Assembly (NCBI RefSeq): GCF_910592395.1
Contig: NC_088321.1
Location: forward strand, 9,054,001-9,118,000
DNA length: 64,000 bases
DNA from: Lineus longissimus
Lineage: Eukaryota > Nemertea > Pilidiophora > Heteronemertea > Lineidae
Direction of reading: 5' to 3'
Position 1 is the stretch's first letter; every line of letters begins with the position of its first letter. The notes under the pieces were generated by a model that saw only the letters and a list, made by a program, of their open reading frames with translations, ran no database searches and was not told the origin of the DNA. The translations under genes and the position numbers were made by a program. Below, piece after piece: positions 44,736 to 56,431 of the stretch.

Positions 44736-46397
44736 TCATTGTCTCGGAGTCTGCTTCGTACTGGACTGCAATATCTCGTTACACCTTGAAATAGTTGGGG
44801 CCTCAGACTGGCCTAACTTGAGGTCATCAGGCGTCAGAATATTCAGTGGTTTGAGACTGGCCTCCGCTTCAACAATTTCACTGGCGTTCTGGACGACTGC
44901 GGGCAACATCTCAGCTATGGGTCCATCTATGTTGGCATTCAATGCACCACAGATTGAGGTAAAGGACTGTACTTCTTCCTGGAACTTGGCTCTTCTAGAC
45001 AAATCATTCAATAGGTCTTCTCTGTGATGGTCCACTTCCCCTGTGTCTGAATGTCTCATGCGAGAAAGCCCATCTGCATCAACGTTGTCCTTCCTTCGTA
45101 AGTAGACTATATCAAAATCATAGGCTGACAATGCTGCAACCCAGCGATGACCACAGGCGTCGAGCTTTGCGGATGACATGACATACGTAAGAGGGTTGTT
45201 GTCAGTGACTACACGGAATTTGGCACCATAAAGGAAGTCTGAAAACTTATCCGTTACGACCCATTTAAGTGCCAGAAACTCCAACTTATGCACAGGATAA
45301 TTCTTCTCTGTTGGTCCAAGACTTCTGCTGGCATAGGCAATAGGATGCAGTTTTCCGTCCACACGCTGGTATAGGGCAGCTCCCAATCCAGTGAATGACG
45401 CGTCCGTATGCACTTCGTAAGGCAGAGAAGGGTCGGCCATCTTTAGGACAGGGGCAGCTACCAGTCTTTCCTTGAGCGTCTCGAAGGCTTGCTCACATGC
45501 AGGTGTCCACTTATCGCCGAAAGGCATCATGGCAGAACCACGGTCAATCCGCGCCTTCTTCCCAGGTTTCTTAATCACGTAACCCTTCAAAAGGCTTGTC
45601 AATGGCTCAGCTATCTTCGCGTATCCCTGAACAAATCTCCGATAATAACCAGAAAACCCCAGCCATCTCTTCAGTTCTGTCTGGTTCTCGGGTTGAGGCC
45701 ATTCCTTCACAGCTGCTATCTTACTCGGATCTATAGAAACGCCAGCAAAAGAAACTGAGTGCCCTAGATAAGCGACCGACCTCCTAAAGAATTGACACTT
45801 CTTGAGGCTCAGCTTCAAGCCATGCTTCCTCAAACGATCAAACACTTTACGCAGTCGTCGTTCATGTTCCTCTAGAGTGTCAGAAAAAATTATCAAATCG
45901 TCGAGAAAAGCGACCAGTTCTTCACGTTTCAAATCTCCCATGGCATTCTCCATCATCCTCTGGAACGTGGCTGGGCTGTTCGACATTCCCTGGGGTAGGC
46001 GCAGAAATTCAAATAATCCAAAGGGACAGGTAAAGGCACTGTATTGGCGATGCTCGGGTTTCAATTTAACATGGTAAAATCCTGATTTCAAATCAATAGC
46101 GGAGAACCACTTTGCCCCTGACAGTCGTTGGAAGGCCTGTTCCACCTGGGGTATAGCATAAGCAACCTTAACCGTAATCTTGTTAAGCTCCCGATAGTCC
46201 ACAGTAAGCCTCAACTCTCCTGACTTCTACCGAACTAGGACTATGGGTGATGCATATGGACTGCGGCTAGCCTGTATGATCTTGGCATCCAACAACTCTC
46301 GTATGTGGCGTCTGGCATCTTCCATATCCTTGTGGCGAATGGGGCGGGATCTTTGCTTGATCGGTCTGTCATGCTGGAGCTGTATCGTGTGTTCAAC
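44736..46397 (-). pseudogene. Gypsy reverse transcriptase and RNase H
   Basis: The main frame (46214-44736, 492 codons) has RT motifs SAIDLKSGFYHV (Asp41), LPQGMSNSPATFQ and FLDD (103-106). RNase H has HTDAS (Asp271) and TDNNPLTY. Upstream, 46397-46215 belongs to the same protein but contains a TAG at 46229-46227 and a frameshift near 46405. The catalytic residues visible in the main frame are intact. Integrase follows after about 30 bp. Confidence 0.9.
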
Positions 46398-47375
46398 TTA
46401 GGTTTCTCCGATGTCAAACTCATGACAGGAAAACACATCTGCATATTCGGACAACAGCTTCTTAGCTTTCTCCTCCCATTCAGGACTCAAGTCACTGTCA
46501 AACTGTACCTCTCGAAACATGTCATTCACTTCTGAGGGCGATGCTTTAGCCTGTTCCGCGTGCATCTGGTGACACTGAGCATCCGCTTCTTTGGAACTTC
46601 CCACAGATCTCGCCCAGCTGGGCAGAAACAAATCAGCAATTTCTGCGTTTCGATGGATCCAGAGCGGTTTGTCGGTCGGGTTGTAGACGGTGACCTTTGC
46701 CCTGTTGGTGCCACCGCCAGTCATTGTGACCAAGCTACTCCCAACTAGCAAGCCGCTCTCCCCGTCTTCTTGCTCCTCTAATAAGGCTGGGTACGGTTTG
46801 CCGACTGCTACTCCATGTGAAATGCCGTTCACTCTCCTGCTACACCCAGGGTCCACCTTCACTGACCACTTGCCTATTAACCTGACAGCGCTAAGCCGAC
46901 CACTCTCACCATCACAAAATTTCTGGGAAAGAGAGATCGAATGACATAGTGTGTTTATCTTGTGTGAGGGACGATGGACCTGTGCCAAGCTGGTTTGACT
47001 AAGTACATTAGTACCGACCAGTAAGGGAACCTTAGATGAATACTTTGTGTCTGGACAGACCAATGCCAAAACAGAAGGGCTGACTAAATCCAACTCCGGA
47101 AGTTCGAGATTGAGCTCGACAAAACCAAGGTACGGAACTGAGTGCCCACCAGCACCTTCTATCACCAATATGTCATCTAACGGTCTCAATGCCAATTTGC
47201 CAAGGAAATGCTTCTCATAGAACTGGTGCGAGAGAGTAGTGACCTGCGACCCTGTGTCTAACAAGCCTTGACACCTCACTCCCTCCACCAACGCTTTGGC
47301 TTCACACCGTCTGCCAATCAGTCGTGACAAAATTCCTCTAGGTGCTTCTGGTGACATCATAGCCCGTGACTGCAC
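46398..47375 (-). pseudogene. Gypsy aspartic protease and pol linker
   Basis: A 325-codon frame. The retropepsin motif LLDTGSQVTTLS has its catalytic Asp at residue 40, followed by a flap-like GAGGHSVPYLG and LLVGTNVLSQ. The C-terminal part leads towards the RT (LLSEYADVFSCHEFDIGET) and then loses frame at about 46400. Confidence 0.8.
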
Positions 47376-47396
47376 CTCGACACGGGCCGCACTTAG

Positions 47397-47503
47397 TTTT
47401 CCGGGTTGAACTTCTTGAAGACCAAATCTGGATTGGGTGCATTCTCACAATTACCTCGGATGTGACCATCTTCGCCGCACTTGTAGCAGAAGGTCCCGAT
47501 TAT
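47397..47503 (-). pseudogene. Gypsy gag nucleocapsid fragment
   Basis: A CCHC zinc knuckle CYKCGEDGHIRGNC followed by ENAPNPDLVFKKFNPEN and a stop. Gag is cut off at about 47503, roughly 30 bp before the TTAA element ends, so capsid, primer site and 5' LTR are missing. Confidence 0.75.
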
Positions 47504-47534
47504 CGCTAGAGCGATTTATTCCAGCAGCTATCCT

Positions 47535-48620
47535 TTAAGATGCCTTCGCAGTTTATAAATCCAAGCGATATACTGGTTTCACCAGTCCGGTTGATCTCCT
47601 CATGTTGCTATCGGTCACCTGTAGCTGATTACAGGTAGGCATCAATCACTTGAGGCTGATTTATACTGTTGGGCATGATTGTCTCTTAGACATCTCCCTT
47701 TCTAAATTGTCTATGTTATTTCTGAACTTAGAACTGAACGTTCGTGCACTTTGATGTGGCTTGAAACACGTTGAAAAGAAAAGTCTGACTTATCTTAGAC
47801 ATCTGAACATGATACATGAAAGTCCATACTTTTAGTTTAAACCAGAAATACTAAATTTAGGACATAACCTGGACATACATAACGCTGTGCAACCTGAAAT
47901 TTGGTTGATGGAAATATAGCATCTAAGGCTTTAAGATGCCTTCGCAGTTTATAAATCCAAGCGCTCTGGTTGATCTCCTAATGTCGCTATTGGTCACCTG
48001 TAGCTGATTACAGGTAGGCATCAGTCAGTTGAGGCTGATTTATACCGTTGTGCATGATTGTCTCTTAGACTTCTACGGTTTCTGCGTAGATCTTACATTA
48101 TTGTTATCAGTGTTAAAATTATAAGCCCAAATCTTTATTTATAATAACATCCATTAACCCTCTCCATTTGAACCATTCGATTGCTTTTAGTCCCAGTGAT
48201 TCAAAAGGTATCACTGTTTTGTCTGGTCTCAGTAAATCTGAAATATAATTTATCCCTACTTCTTTCCAATGTTTATAAAAGATCATTCTTTGATTAATTT
48301 TGATTAATTTATTGTACCATAAATATGTTTTTCCCGAGCCACGTGCTTGCAGGCGCCGCCTCCTTTGCCTTAGTGAGCCAATCATATAAAATCTTATATT
48401 GTAGTATGTGATGTATGTTTTACCAGAGTATTATGTGGAAGTATTGTCCTTTGCTGGATTGGGGGTACGGTTCACTTGAATAAGACAGACGTAAACAATG
48501 CAAGTTTGATAAAAGAAGCAATTACACTGTTAACCCGTTGACATGAAGGTGGCAGCACCATACTGTAGTGACTCTTAAAGGGGCAATAGGGATTACACTA
48601 CATCTCCCTTTCTAAATTGT
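47535..48620. repeat. Tandem 0.9-kb array, segment 5
   Basis: Resumes at TTAAGATGCC. It loses about 470 bp at 47692 (GTCTCTTAGACATCTCCCTT joins two distant parts of the unit), then runs through a near-complete unit to AAATTGT (48620). The minus-strand LINE-like fragment is at 48385-48119. Confidence 0.95.
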
Positions 48621-48959
48621 TGATTCACTTGACAAATGTGATCCTTAAATTCATACGTTCTATCTGGAGGCGCTGATTTTGTGACTCGGATTGTGCAGCG
48701 ATGGCTTGAAGAATATTAGTGCAAGAGGTATCAATGTGTTGCTAGCGATGTCTAGTTGTGTCTAGTCAAATAAAAAGTGAACATAAGGGCCTACAAATAG
48801 GTGCAAATAGGTCTTTTCAGACTTTTGGAAATCAGACCTCGATGCAGGCTGCAGCTGTGTGCAATGCTTGTGTACATGCCCGGAGTCGAGAGATATAAAA
48901 ATGGCCTCCTGTGGCGAGAGTGGCATTTTCTTATACCAATTGTGGGAACGTGGTAATTT

Positions 48960-49244
48960 ATGTATATGGATGCACACAAATTGCTGGTGGCTGTTGGGAC
49001 TGAAGGTAAATCTATTTGCTTTGTACGCAAGCTCGGGTATCCAGTCAAAACGGCCCCATGTCAAAACGGTGAGTTTTACTGTTTTGAAAGTGATGAAGTG
49101 TTTAGAGTTCCGATGATTAGGAAGTATATCAACCATAGAAGTAGTGTATTGGTTCATTGCGTGATTTGTGGCGCTCTGTTTGATGAAAATGATCGTGTTT
49201 ATCGCATCAGTTGCGACCATCTCGGGCATTCATTCATGATCTGA
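48960..49244 (+). CDS. Unrecognised 94-codon frame with a CxxC motif
   Basis: The frame MYMDAHKLLVAVGTEGKSIC... contains VHCVICGALFDENDRVYRIS followed by CDHLGH, a possible partial zinc-binding site (CxxC then CxH). No family is recognised and splice sites are not obvious. It could be an exon of the host insertion or chance. Confidence 0.2.
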   Translation: MYMDAHKLLVAVGTEGKSICFVRKLGYPVKTAPCQNGEFYCFESDEVFRVPMIRKYINHRSSVLVHCVICGALFDENDRVYRISCDHLGHSFMI

Positions 49245-49404
49245 CTTTACTCGGCATCCGCCATCCCACCATCATGACCATGCATGCATGTGGTGGCATG
49301 TGCACTGCACACGGCATCCATATCGTAGCATGCATGTCAAGGGCATAGGCCTATTAATGCGGTAGGCCAATGGTGACATGATGGTGGTGTGTGTTGTGAG
49401 TTGA

Positions 49405-49573
49405 TAGACAACTTTCACACCAGGCGGAGGAAGTCACTGGGAGCCACAACAATCGTAAAAATAGGCACAACGAACAAAAGAAAACAACATGGCATGCAAC
49501 CATGCAGGCCTTTTTTGTTGCTGGTTTGTTGTGGCTCCCAGTGACTTCCTCCGCCTGGTGTGAAGTTGTCTAT
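49405..49573. repeat. Hairpin with about 47-bp arms
   Basis: ATAGACAACTTTCACACCAG... (49405-49452) is inverted at 49526-49573 with one indel, enclosing a 73-bp loop. It may be a very small foldback MITE. It abuts the larger foldback on its right. Confidence 0.85.
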
Positions 49574-49582
49574 TGAGATTGA

Positions 49583-50068
49583 TTCTCTATATACATAAAC
49601 AGGTACTGCATCAGCGTGTCCCAGTAACCTCAAAGTTGAAAATGTAAACATCTAAATCTACCCAATGAATACATATTTGCTCAAACTAAGTAGTTCTACG
49701 TAATCCTCAATTCATGATTTATCGAATCGATGTATTCTTTGTTGTTGATTTTTTTTTGGAATTATGAGAAAATTCTACTTTAAAAGCGGCTCTTCACGCT
49801 ACTATTCTTGTGCATGACATATCGTCTTATTTTACTGGTGGCGCCCTCTAGTCAGCCTCGTGAAGCCACCAGTAAAATAGACGATATGTCACGCACAAGA
49901 ATAGTAGCGTGAAGAATACATCGATTCGATAGATTATGAATCGAGGATTAAGTAGAACTACTTAATTTGAGCAAATATGTATTTATTGGGTAGATTTAGA
50001 TGTTTGCATTTTCAACTTTGAGGTTACTGCGACACGCTGATGCAGAACCAGTTTATGTATATAGAGAA
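49583..50068. mobile_element. Foldback MITE (about 490 bp)
   Basis: Long inverted arms begin TCTCTATATACATAAAC at 49583 and end with the inverse at 50068, roughly 93 percent identical by eye. The stem continues inward to GCCACCAGTAAAATA, leaving a loop of about 20 bp (GCCCTCTAGTCAGCCTCGTGA). The left arm has an extra AT-rich stretch of about 50 bp near 49740-49790. No gene. Confidence 0.85.
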
Positions 50069-50298
50069 AGGATCTAATGCACTACCTATTTTCCGTGATT
50101 TCAACAGCTATAAAACAGCAAGAAATACTGATAGAAAGTTAATTAGATTGGATGTTGATTGTTGTTCCACTTCCAGTTCCACTCCAGTCCATCAAGTTGG
50201 AGTTGCTTTCATTTTATTATGCTCTATAGATCCATCCATGCCCTTGATTGGGGGACAACGTTTACATAACAAAGTGTTGGCCGTTGTCACGTCACCAT

Positions 50299-50488
50299 GC
50301 ATTTTGTGTCATTCAAACTTACCTATGGAACACTTTTGCATGTTACTCCATTTGGGCTCAAACACAAGAGTATCCCTTTAATTTTCTAAAGGGAGAACTG
50401 AGTTAACAGCTCGGCCGCCAGGCAGCGCCCTGACCGATCCCACGAGATCGCGCCGATCTCATGCCGCCATATTCAGTCTTTACTCTTG
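50299..50488. repeat. DIRS left inverted terminal repeat
   Basis: GCATTTTGTGTC at the outer edge, then TTACCTATGGAACACTTTTG...TATTCAGTC. About 170 bp are inverted at the right end with a handful of mismatches. It includes a run of CG-rich sequence (GCTCGGCCGCCAGGC). Confidence 0.9.
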
Positions 50489-50772
50489 TGCTTCTACGAA
50501 GCACATCGTTTTTTCAAAGCTGCCGTGAATTCGATTTAAAACCAAATTCAACCAGCCAAGTCTAGACGTTTTTTGGGTTCATTCACCTACGGAGTAGACC
50601 GCCAAACTAATCTTGGCATTAGCCTATTTAATTATAGACCTTTCTTAGCTAGCTTAGTCGACCCGGCTCCATTATTTTGATCTTGGTAGGGTAGATTTAC
50701 GTAGGCTATTCTCCTCTCTATTGTAATGAACAAAACTCAGATCCATTGCAATAGTGTTTAATTCAAGTAGGC

Positions 50773-52116
50773 ATGTTTTCCTTTCCATTAATAATTGCGT
50801 CCTTTCTGGCCTACTTGGGGTTCCCAGTGTTTTTATTGTCATTGGTACCATTTTTTATATGGTGTACCCCTCCGACGGCATCCTTTGTCTCACCACAAAG
50901 GACTGCGTCTGGTGGCGGGAAACGGGCCGTGAAGACGCCTAAACCCTCTTCCGGTTCCGTTTCCGGGCATATAACCCGGAGGTCTACCAAACCTCCCGCC
51001 ACCACCCCTTCCGTCAGCCGAGTTCCGGCCGCGGCTGCGAAGGATGCGGGATCAGACATTATCAATGTCTGTGGTCCCAAGGGAGACTTACATCCAGTAA
51101 GTCTCCAAGGGTTTAATATACCCCGGACCTCAGGGAACCTTCCGGTTCCTCTGTCGTCCGCTCCCCCGAGTACAAGCCCTTTGTACCCACGGGAGCACCC
51201 TGCTTCCGGTCTGCCGATTGCAGTTCCGGTTGCTGACGCGGGTTCCCGTTTATCAGTAACCGAAGACTCTACTGGGGGGTTTTCTCAGTCTTTACTGCGA
51301 AATAACCCCAGTCCTCACGGACACAGTAGAGTAGGGACGGACTTTATAACGCCACCTCAGAAACGCCATGCGTCTTCGGTAACAGCGTTTCCGCCCTCCG
51401 TACCTCCTTCTAAAAGGGCAACCGGTAGCTCCATACCGGCGAAGGAGTTACGGGCACCTCCCTACGTTGGCCAACCTCTTAGGTGGAGCCAACCGGAAGT
51501 GCCACCCCCTCCTCGTAGCAGAGGCGTCGTTCCCATGGAACGAGCTACGCAGAGGGGACATCTGAACTCTGGTTCAGAATATGGGCATCTTCCGCTTCCG
51601 GAAGACCCATTCGCCCGTACATACGGCTTCGAGGGTTCGCTTATGCGCTCACCCTCTCCTCAACCGCCCGTCGTTGAGAGAAGCCGCACGTCGGGTCCGG
51701 AACCCGAGTCGGGACAGCAACTGTCCCAGCTCATCCAGATGGTGGCGGGTCTTACTGATAGACTCGGCCATCTGGAGCAGGGTTCCGGTTCCTCTGGTGC
51801 GCCTGGTCCCATCGGATACCCACCATCCGACTCCTCTATTTTAGAGGAATTTTCTGAGAACGAGAGTTCTCAGCCAGGCTACCGCTCCCCCAATCAGGAG
51901 GAGCTGTCACCAGAGGAGGCCAGTATCTTGTCGGATATGAGGACACTCAGATCAGAGCGTACCTCCCGCAGGATCTGTGCCCTACCCCGCCGGAACTGCC
52001 AGCCTTATCGACACCGACCTTTTCACTTTGGGTACAGGAAGTGGATCCCAATCCACAGATTTCTCAGGGCTCCACTCGGGCACTTGAATTCCTTCCTCCC
52101 TCCCCGTCGGTGGTAG
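50773..52116 (+). pseudogene. DIRS gag-like ORF
   Basis: A 447-codon frame, rich in Pro and Ser. A hydrophobic N-terminus (FPLIIASFLAYLGFPVFLLS) precedes long low-complexity segments. A short helical stretch, LSQLIQMVAGLTDRLGHLEQ (residues about 315-335), could oligomerise. It lacks a zinc knuckle, as is common for DIRS gag. The ATG at 50773 is the first in the frame. The position before RT fits gag, but there is no sequence hallmark. Coding appears to continue in other frames from 52010 to 52900, so frameshifts are likely. Confidence 0.6.
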
Positions 52117-52215
52117 CAGTCTCTGAACTTTTGGAGCGTACAATGCGCCCACCAACGTACTTCCATCTCTGTCCTTCCGGCAGTTGGACCGGAAGCTTGG
52201 TGTAAACCGGGGAAG

Positions 52216-52930
52216 TTGTTCACGGCACAACTTCCTCCCGTTAGGCAGTACCGCGCTGACTATTATCGAGTCAGCTCGGCCGGCTGTCCAGCTGCAGCAT
52301 CGACTTCCATATTAAAAGACGATGTACAGCTGGACCAACTTGTGCCTAGGGTGACCTCCTCCTCGGCTTACCGAGAACTTAGAGCACAAGAGGGTCTGGC
52401 CAAAAACACGTTAGCGGTGCTCTCCTACACAGAGCACACTAACCTGGCCCTAGCCAGATCCCTAAAGGATAATGAGTCACTATCTGATGACACAAAATCG
52501 CTTGTGACATCCTTGTGACATCCCTGTTCGCAGATTCTGTACAAGAGGCGGCTCAAGCACAGAAAGATTGGGACAAATTATATGCCCCCACTGCGACACA
52601 GAGGGCCAAGACCTCTCTACCTAACGCTAGAAAGATAGAGAGGCCCCATCAGGCATCGGGTTCAAACTGTACGCCAGGCAGGTCCTGCCTAGGCCTACCC
52701 CGCCTAGTCAGCCTGCTCCTGCTGGATCCTTCCGACAGGAAGCGGAGGGTCGCCGGAGTGGAAAGAGGAAAAATACTTCCTCTAACCAGGGTGGATCCGG
52801 TCCGACTAGGCACTCCTTTCGTCCAAGGGGTGCAGGCCGGAGGAAGTGACTCCCCCCTCCTTTCTCCTCCCGGACGCAAAAAGGAGTTGACTCCGGTAGT
52901 CGGGGGCCGTCTGCAAAAATTTGCAGACGT
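52216..52930 (+). pseudogene. DIRS linker between gag and RT, broken frames
   Basis: A frame at 52216-52518 (LAKNTLAVLSYTEHTNLALA) meets a TGA at 52516-52518 and is followed by another frame at 52515-53195. The sequence looks like the end of gag running into the RT-bearing ORF. Frameshifts are visible but the exact original frame is uncertain. Confidence 0.5.
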
Positions 52931-54865
52931 TTGGGACGATTGGTGTCCAAAGGGGTCCCCAGTCCCAAACATGTTGAGGTACGGAGTGAAACTAGATTTC
53001 AACCGTACCCCCCGACTACCATATATCCAACCCCAGTTCAGCCACCGAAGGACCCAGTCAAGGCCTCTGCCCTCCAAGCAGAGGTCGCGACATTACTGGA
53101 GAAGCAAGCTATCCAGGTCCTTCAAAATCCATGCTCCCCCGGCTTTTACAGCCACGTTTTTTTGGTTCCCAAGAAAGCAGGGACATGGAGGCTGATCATA
53201 GACCTTTCCAGGTTAAACACCTTCTTGAATGTTCCTCATTTCAAGATGGAAACCACCAGGTCTATAGCAAAGGCGATACAGCCCAACGATTGGGCGGTAT
53301 CGATGGATTTAACGGATGCGTACTTACATGTACCGATCCATCCAGACTATCAACACTTCCTTCGATTCCATTACGATGGAAAGACGTATCAATTCAGGGC
53401 CCTGCCGTTCGGTCTGGCATCGGCACCCCTAATTTTTACGATGATAGTCACAGCCTTCGTCGCTCCCTTTCACGTGATGGGGTTCAAGCTCCATCACTAC
53501 CTAGACGATTGGCTACTCCGTTGCAAATCGCGGGAACTACTACTGCAACAACTTCAGGTTCTAAAGCAAAAAGTAGTTTCCGCAGGTTGGATTATCAACG
53601 AAACAAAGTCAGAATTAATACCATCCCAAGACTTCGTTTACTTGGAGTTCGGTTCCTTACGGCCATAGGGAAAATGCTGCCCCCCCCTAGACAGGATAAA
53701 GAACATTCTTCATCTCGTCGCAGAATTCAGAGGAAGGACTCAAGCTCCCGCAAGGCGATGCTTGAGCCTTTTGGGACTTCTGAATTCGGCAGCAGACCAA
53801 ATCCCTCTTGGCCGTCTATATATGCGTCCCATCCAGATGTTTCTAATGTCTCTATGGAAACCCCACAGGGACCCATTAGACAAGTTGGTATTGATACCTC
53901 AATACCTACTCAAGAACGTCTGGAACTTCTGGGAGTCAGAGACTCGTCTCCAAAGCTGTGTAGATCTTGCTCCATCGCCCCCAGAAGTGTCCCTGTTCAC
54001 AGATGCTTCTCTACTAGGGTGGGGAGCACATCTGAACAACGGGGACATGTCCATAAGGGGTCTATGGACAAGGGAGGAGACCACTCTTTCAATAAATATA
54101 TTGGAAATGAAGGCTGTCCTTCTTGCCGTGAGGGCTCTTTCCCTTCACCTGAAGAATCGGAGAGTAACCCTGTTCTCCGACAATTCTACAGTAGTAGCAT
54201 ATGTCAGGAGACAGGGAGGCACAAAGTCCGGCATTCTTTGCCAGCTAACTTGGGAGCTTTACCATCTTTGTGCCGACCTTGGAGTATCGATATGTGCCAG
54301 ACACATACCGGGCAAACGCAACATCCTTGCCGACGCCCTGTACCGTCAGGACAAACTAGTCCAGACAGAGTGGACACTCCATCAGGAGATTATAGACGAC
54401 CTTTGTCGCCTTTGGCAATCTCCGAAGGTAGATCTGTTCGCCACCAGGCTGAACAATCGCCTTCCCATCTATTACTCTCCACTTCCGGACGAAGAGGCCC
54501 TGGAAGTCGACAGCCTTACAGCCTCTTGGGTCGGGCTGAACGCATATGCGTTTCTACCCCTCCCTCTCGTCCAACCAGTTCTGAACAAGATCTTGACCAG
54601 CCACCCGGTGAGAATAACTCTCATCGCACCTTGCTGGCCAAATCAGGCCTGGTTCCCAGCCTTGCTGGAGCTCCTGATAGACCACCCCAGGAGTCTTCCT
54701 ACTTGGAAGCACCTCCTGTGGCACCCCCTGGGGAGATGCTACCACCAGAACCCTGGATTTTTCAAGTTTCACGCCTGGAACTTATCCAGTTGCATCTCCA
54801 CCAGAGAGGCTTTTCGAACATCGCTGTCAAACGCATGTCCGCACCTCAAAGGGGGTCTACCCTAG
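52931..54865 (+). pseudogene. DIRS reverse transcriptase and RNase H
   Basis: The RT (52931-53668) has FLVPKKAGTWRLIIDLSRLN, the catalytic SMDLTDAYLHVPI (Asp126), LPFGLASAP and YLDD (190-193). Frameshifts at about 53645 and about 53690 (a C-run) move the reading to 53762-54865. That frame contains RNase H motifs SLFTDASLLGWGAHL, ILEMKAVLLAV and LFSDNSTVVAYV, then the DIRS-typical HIPGKRNILADAL. RT copies the element RNA and RNase H removes it. Catalytic residues are present but the frame breaks prevent a single product. Confidence 0.9.
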
Positions 54866-55858
54866 ATGTGTATCAAGGAAAGTGGTCTACCTTCACTTCC
54901 TGGTGCAGGGAGAACGGAGTTAATCCGATCTCTCCCTCTATATACAGATTAGTTGATTTCTTTATTGAATTATTCACGGAAAGACAACTATCTGTCACGG
55001 CTATAAAAGGGTACAAGTCTGACATCGCTTCTACCCTCCGTGTTTTAAGCACCTGGGATCTTCGTTGGGAGGACCAAATAACCCCTCTTTTCAGAGGAAT
55101 GTTATTAGAGCATCCTAGACCGGTTCACAACACCCCTAAATGGGATCTTTCTGTTGTCCTTAAGGTGCTCGTGAGGCATCCTTTTGAACCCATGTCTATT
55201 TGAACCCATGTCTATTTCATCCATGAAATATCTGACACTCAAAACGGTCTTTCTAGTAGCCTTGGCTACCGCCCAACGGAGATCAGAGCTCCATGCACTT
55301 TCTTTTAAGAAGCTGGCTTTTAGAGAGGGAGGGGAGGTTATCCTGGCTTTCATGCCAGGCTTTCTGGTGAAGAACCAGGGACCGGCCGCCTCTCGGCCCC
55401 CGGTTACTATTCCCTCTCTGTCAGGAACGATCTCTTATGATCTTCCTGACAGAACTTTATGTCCCATCAGGGCCCTAAAGTTCCACATAAATAGGACAAA
55501 ACCTCCCGGTATCCGCCAGGGGAGAGAGTGTTTGTTTTTGTCCTATAAGGAGGGAAATAAACGAGAGATAGCGGCCGCCACTATTTCAAGGTGAATTGTG
55601 GAGACTATTCGTCTTTCCTACAACACCTTGAAGACTTCCTCTGATCTTCGTGCACTAGCTAACATCTCAGCGCACGAAGTTAGAGCACTAGCCACCTCCT
55701 GGGCTAACTACCGAGGAGTTGCTCTTCAAGAAGTCGTTTCCGCTGCATGTTGGAGTAATCACTCCACATTCTCTCGTTTCTACCTACGAGACGTTTCTTC
55801 CCTCATAGATGGCATGCACACAATTGGCCCGATTGTGTCTGCGGGGCATGTTGTTTGA
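54690..55858 (+). pseudogene. DIRS tyrosine recombinase, disabled
   Basis: The N-terminal SAM-like part is in 54690-55203 (YQGKWSTFTSWCREN, SIYRLVDFFIEL). The catalytic part follows in two frames: Arg in TAQRRSELHAL (about 55275), His-x-x-Arg in SAHEVRALATSWA (about 55675) and the Tyr nucleophile in TFSRFYLRDV (about 55785). A 16-bp tandem duplication at 55185-55216 shifts the frame, and TGA at 55592-55594 replaces a Trp (SR-W-IVETIRL is the usual reading). It overlaps the RNase H frame, as in other DIRS elements. Confidence 0.9.
55185..55216. repeat. 16-bp tandem duplication in the recombinase
   Basis: TGAACCCATGTCTATT occurs twice in direct contact. Sixteen bases are not a multiple of three, so this event alone breaks the recombinase frame. 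Confidence 0.97.
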
Positions 55859-56288
55859 TCCTGGCTAGATCAAAAGAGGGGGGAGCCCGATTGAAGAGTC
55901 AAACGCGCATCTTGCGCCATTTTTGATATGCCCTATCTTCAACAATCCAGGCAACCCCTAGTAGACTAGAAAGGAAGCAATTTCTTATTGTTGTTTAGGA
56001 ATAACTCATTCTACACCCTTGAACATGCCTTACTTGCTCTAAGCTCTGTTGCCGGAAAGAAGATGGCTTTTATTACGCAATTCTAGCGCTTTCTGGAGAA
56101 TGGGTCTATTACTCTCTATAATTCGATTGTAATACCGAGATCAAAATACCGGTTCCCCGGTTCTCCCCATTTCTTTCCCCTGGCGGTCCTCCTTAGCTAA
56201 TATGCCGGTGGTGCCTCCTTGATGGAACAACAGCTCAGCCTTAGGTAAGTCCTCGTTTCCCACCTCCAATAGGTTGCTGGGATTCGAT

Positions 56289-56386
56289 GCAAAAGTGTTC
56301 CATAGGTAAGTTTGAATGACACAAAATGCCCATTTCCTTACCAGAAATGACCATTTTGTTAGTTCATACTTACCTATGGAACACGG
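56289..56386. repeat. DIRS internal complementary region
   Basis: 56289-56329 is the exact reverse complement of the left terminus, and 56330-56386 of the right terminus with three mismatches. Together they contain the junction of a circular intermediate and would template completion of the ends. Confidence 0.92.
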
Positions 56387-56431
56387 CCCTCCCGCCGTCC
56401 GCACAAACGGGACATACTCTTTGTTAACGCT

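Larger units (their letters stand above)
36088..47534. mobile_element. TTAA-flanked TIR element, host of several nested insertions (11.4 kb)
   Basis: The left end AGGATAGCTCCTGGAATAAA and the inverse of the right end, AGGATAGCTGCTGGAATAAA, form a 23-bp TIR with one mismatch. TTAA lies on both sides (36084-36087 and 47535-47538), and the array reads GCTTTAAGATGCC across them. TTAA targets suggest Kolobok or piggyBac. No transposase is found. The left part carries a P2X7-C-terminal-like exon. The right TIR lies only about 30 bp beyond truncated Gypsy gag, so much of the original interior is lost. Confidence 0.8.

Noticed and set aside
44023-46077. Plus-strand frames over the Gypsy pol region
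   Set aside because: Shadows of integrase and RT on the minus strand.
51581-53077. Alternative frames in DIRS gag/RT on both strands
   Set aside because: Low-complexity Pro/Arg-rich shadows. The RT motifs lie in one frame only.
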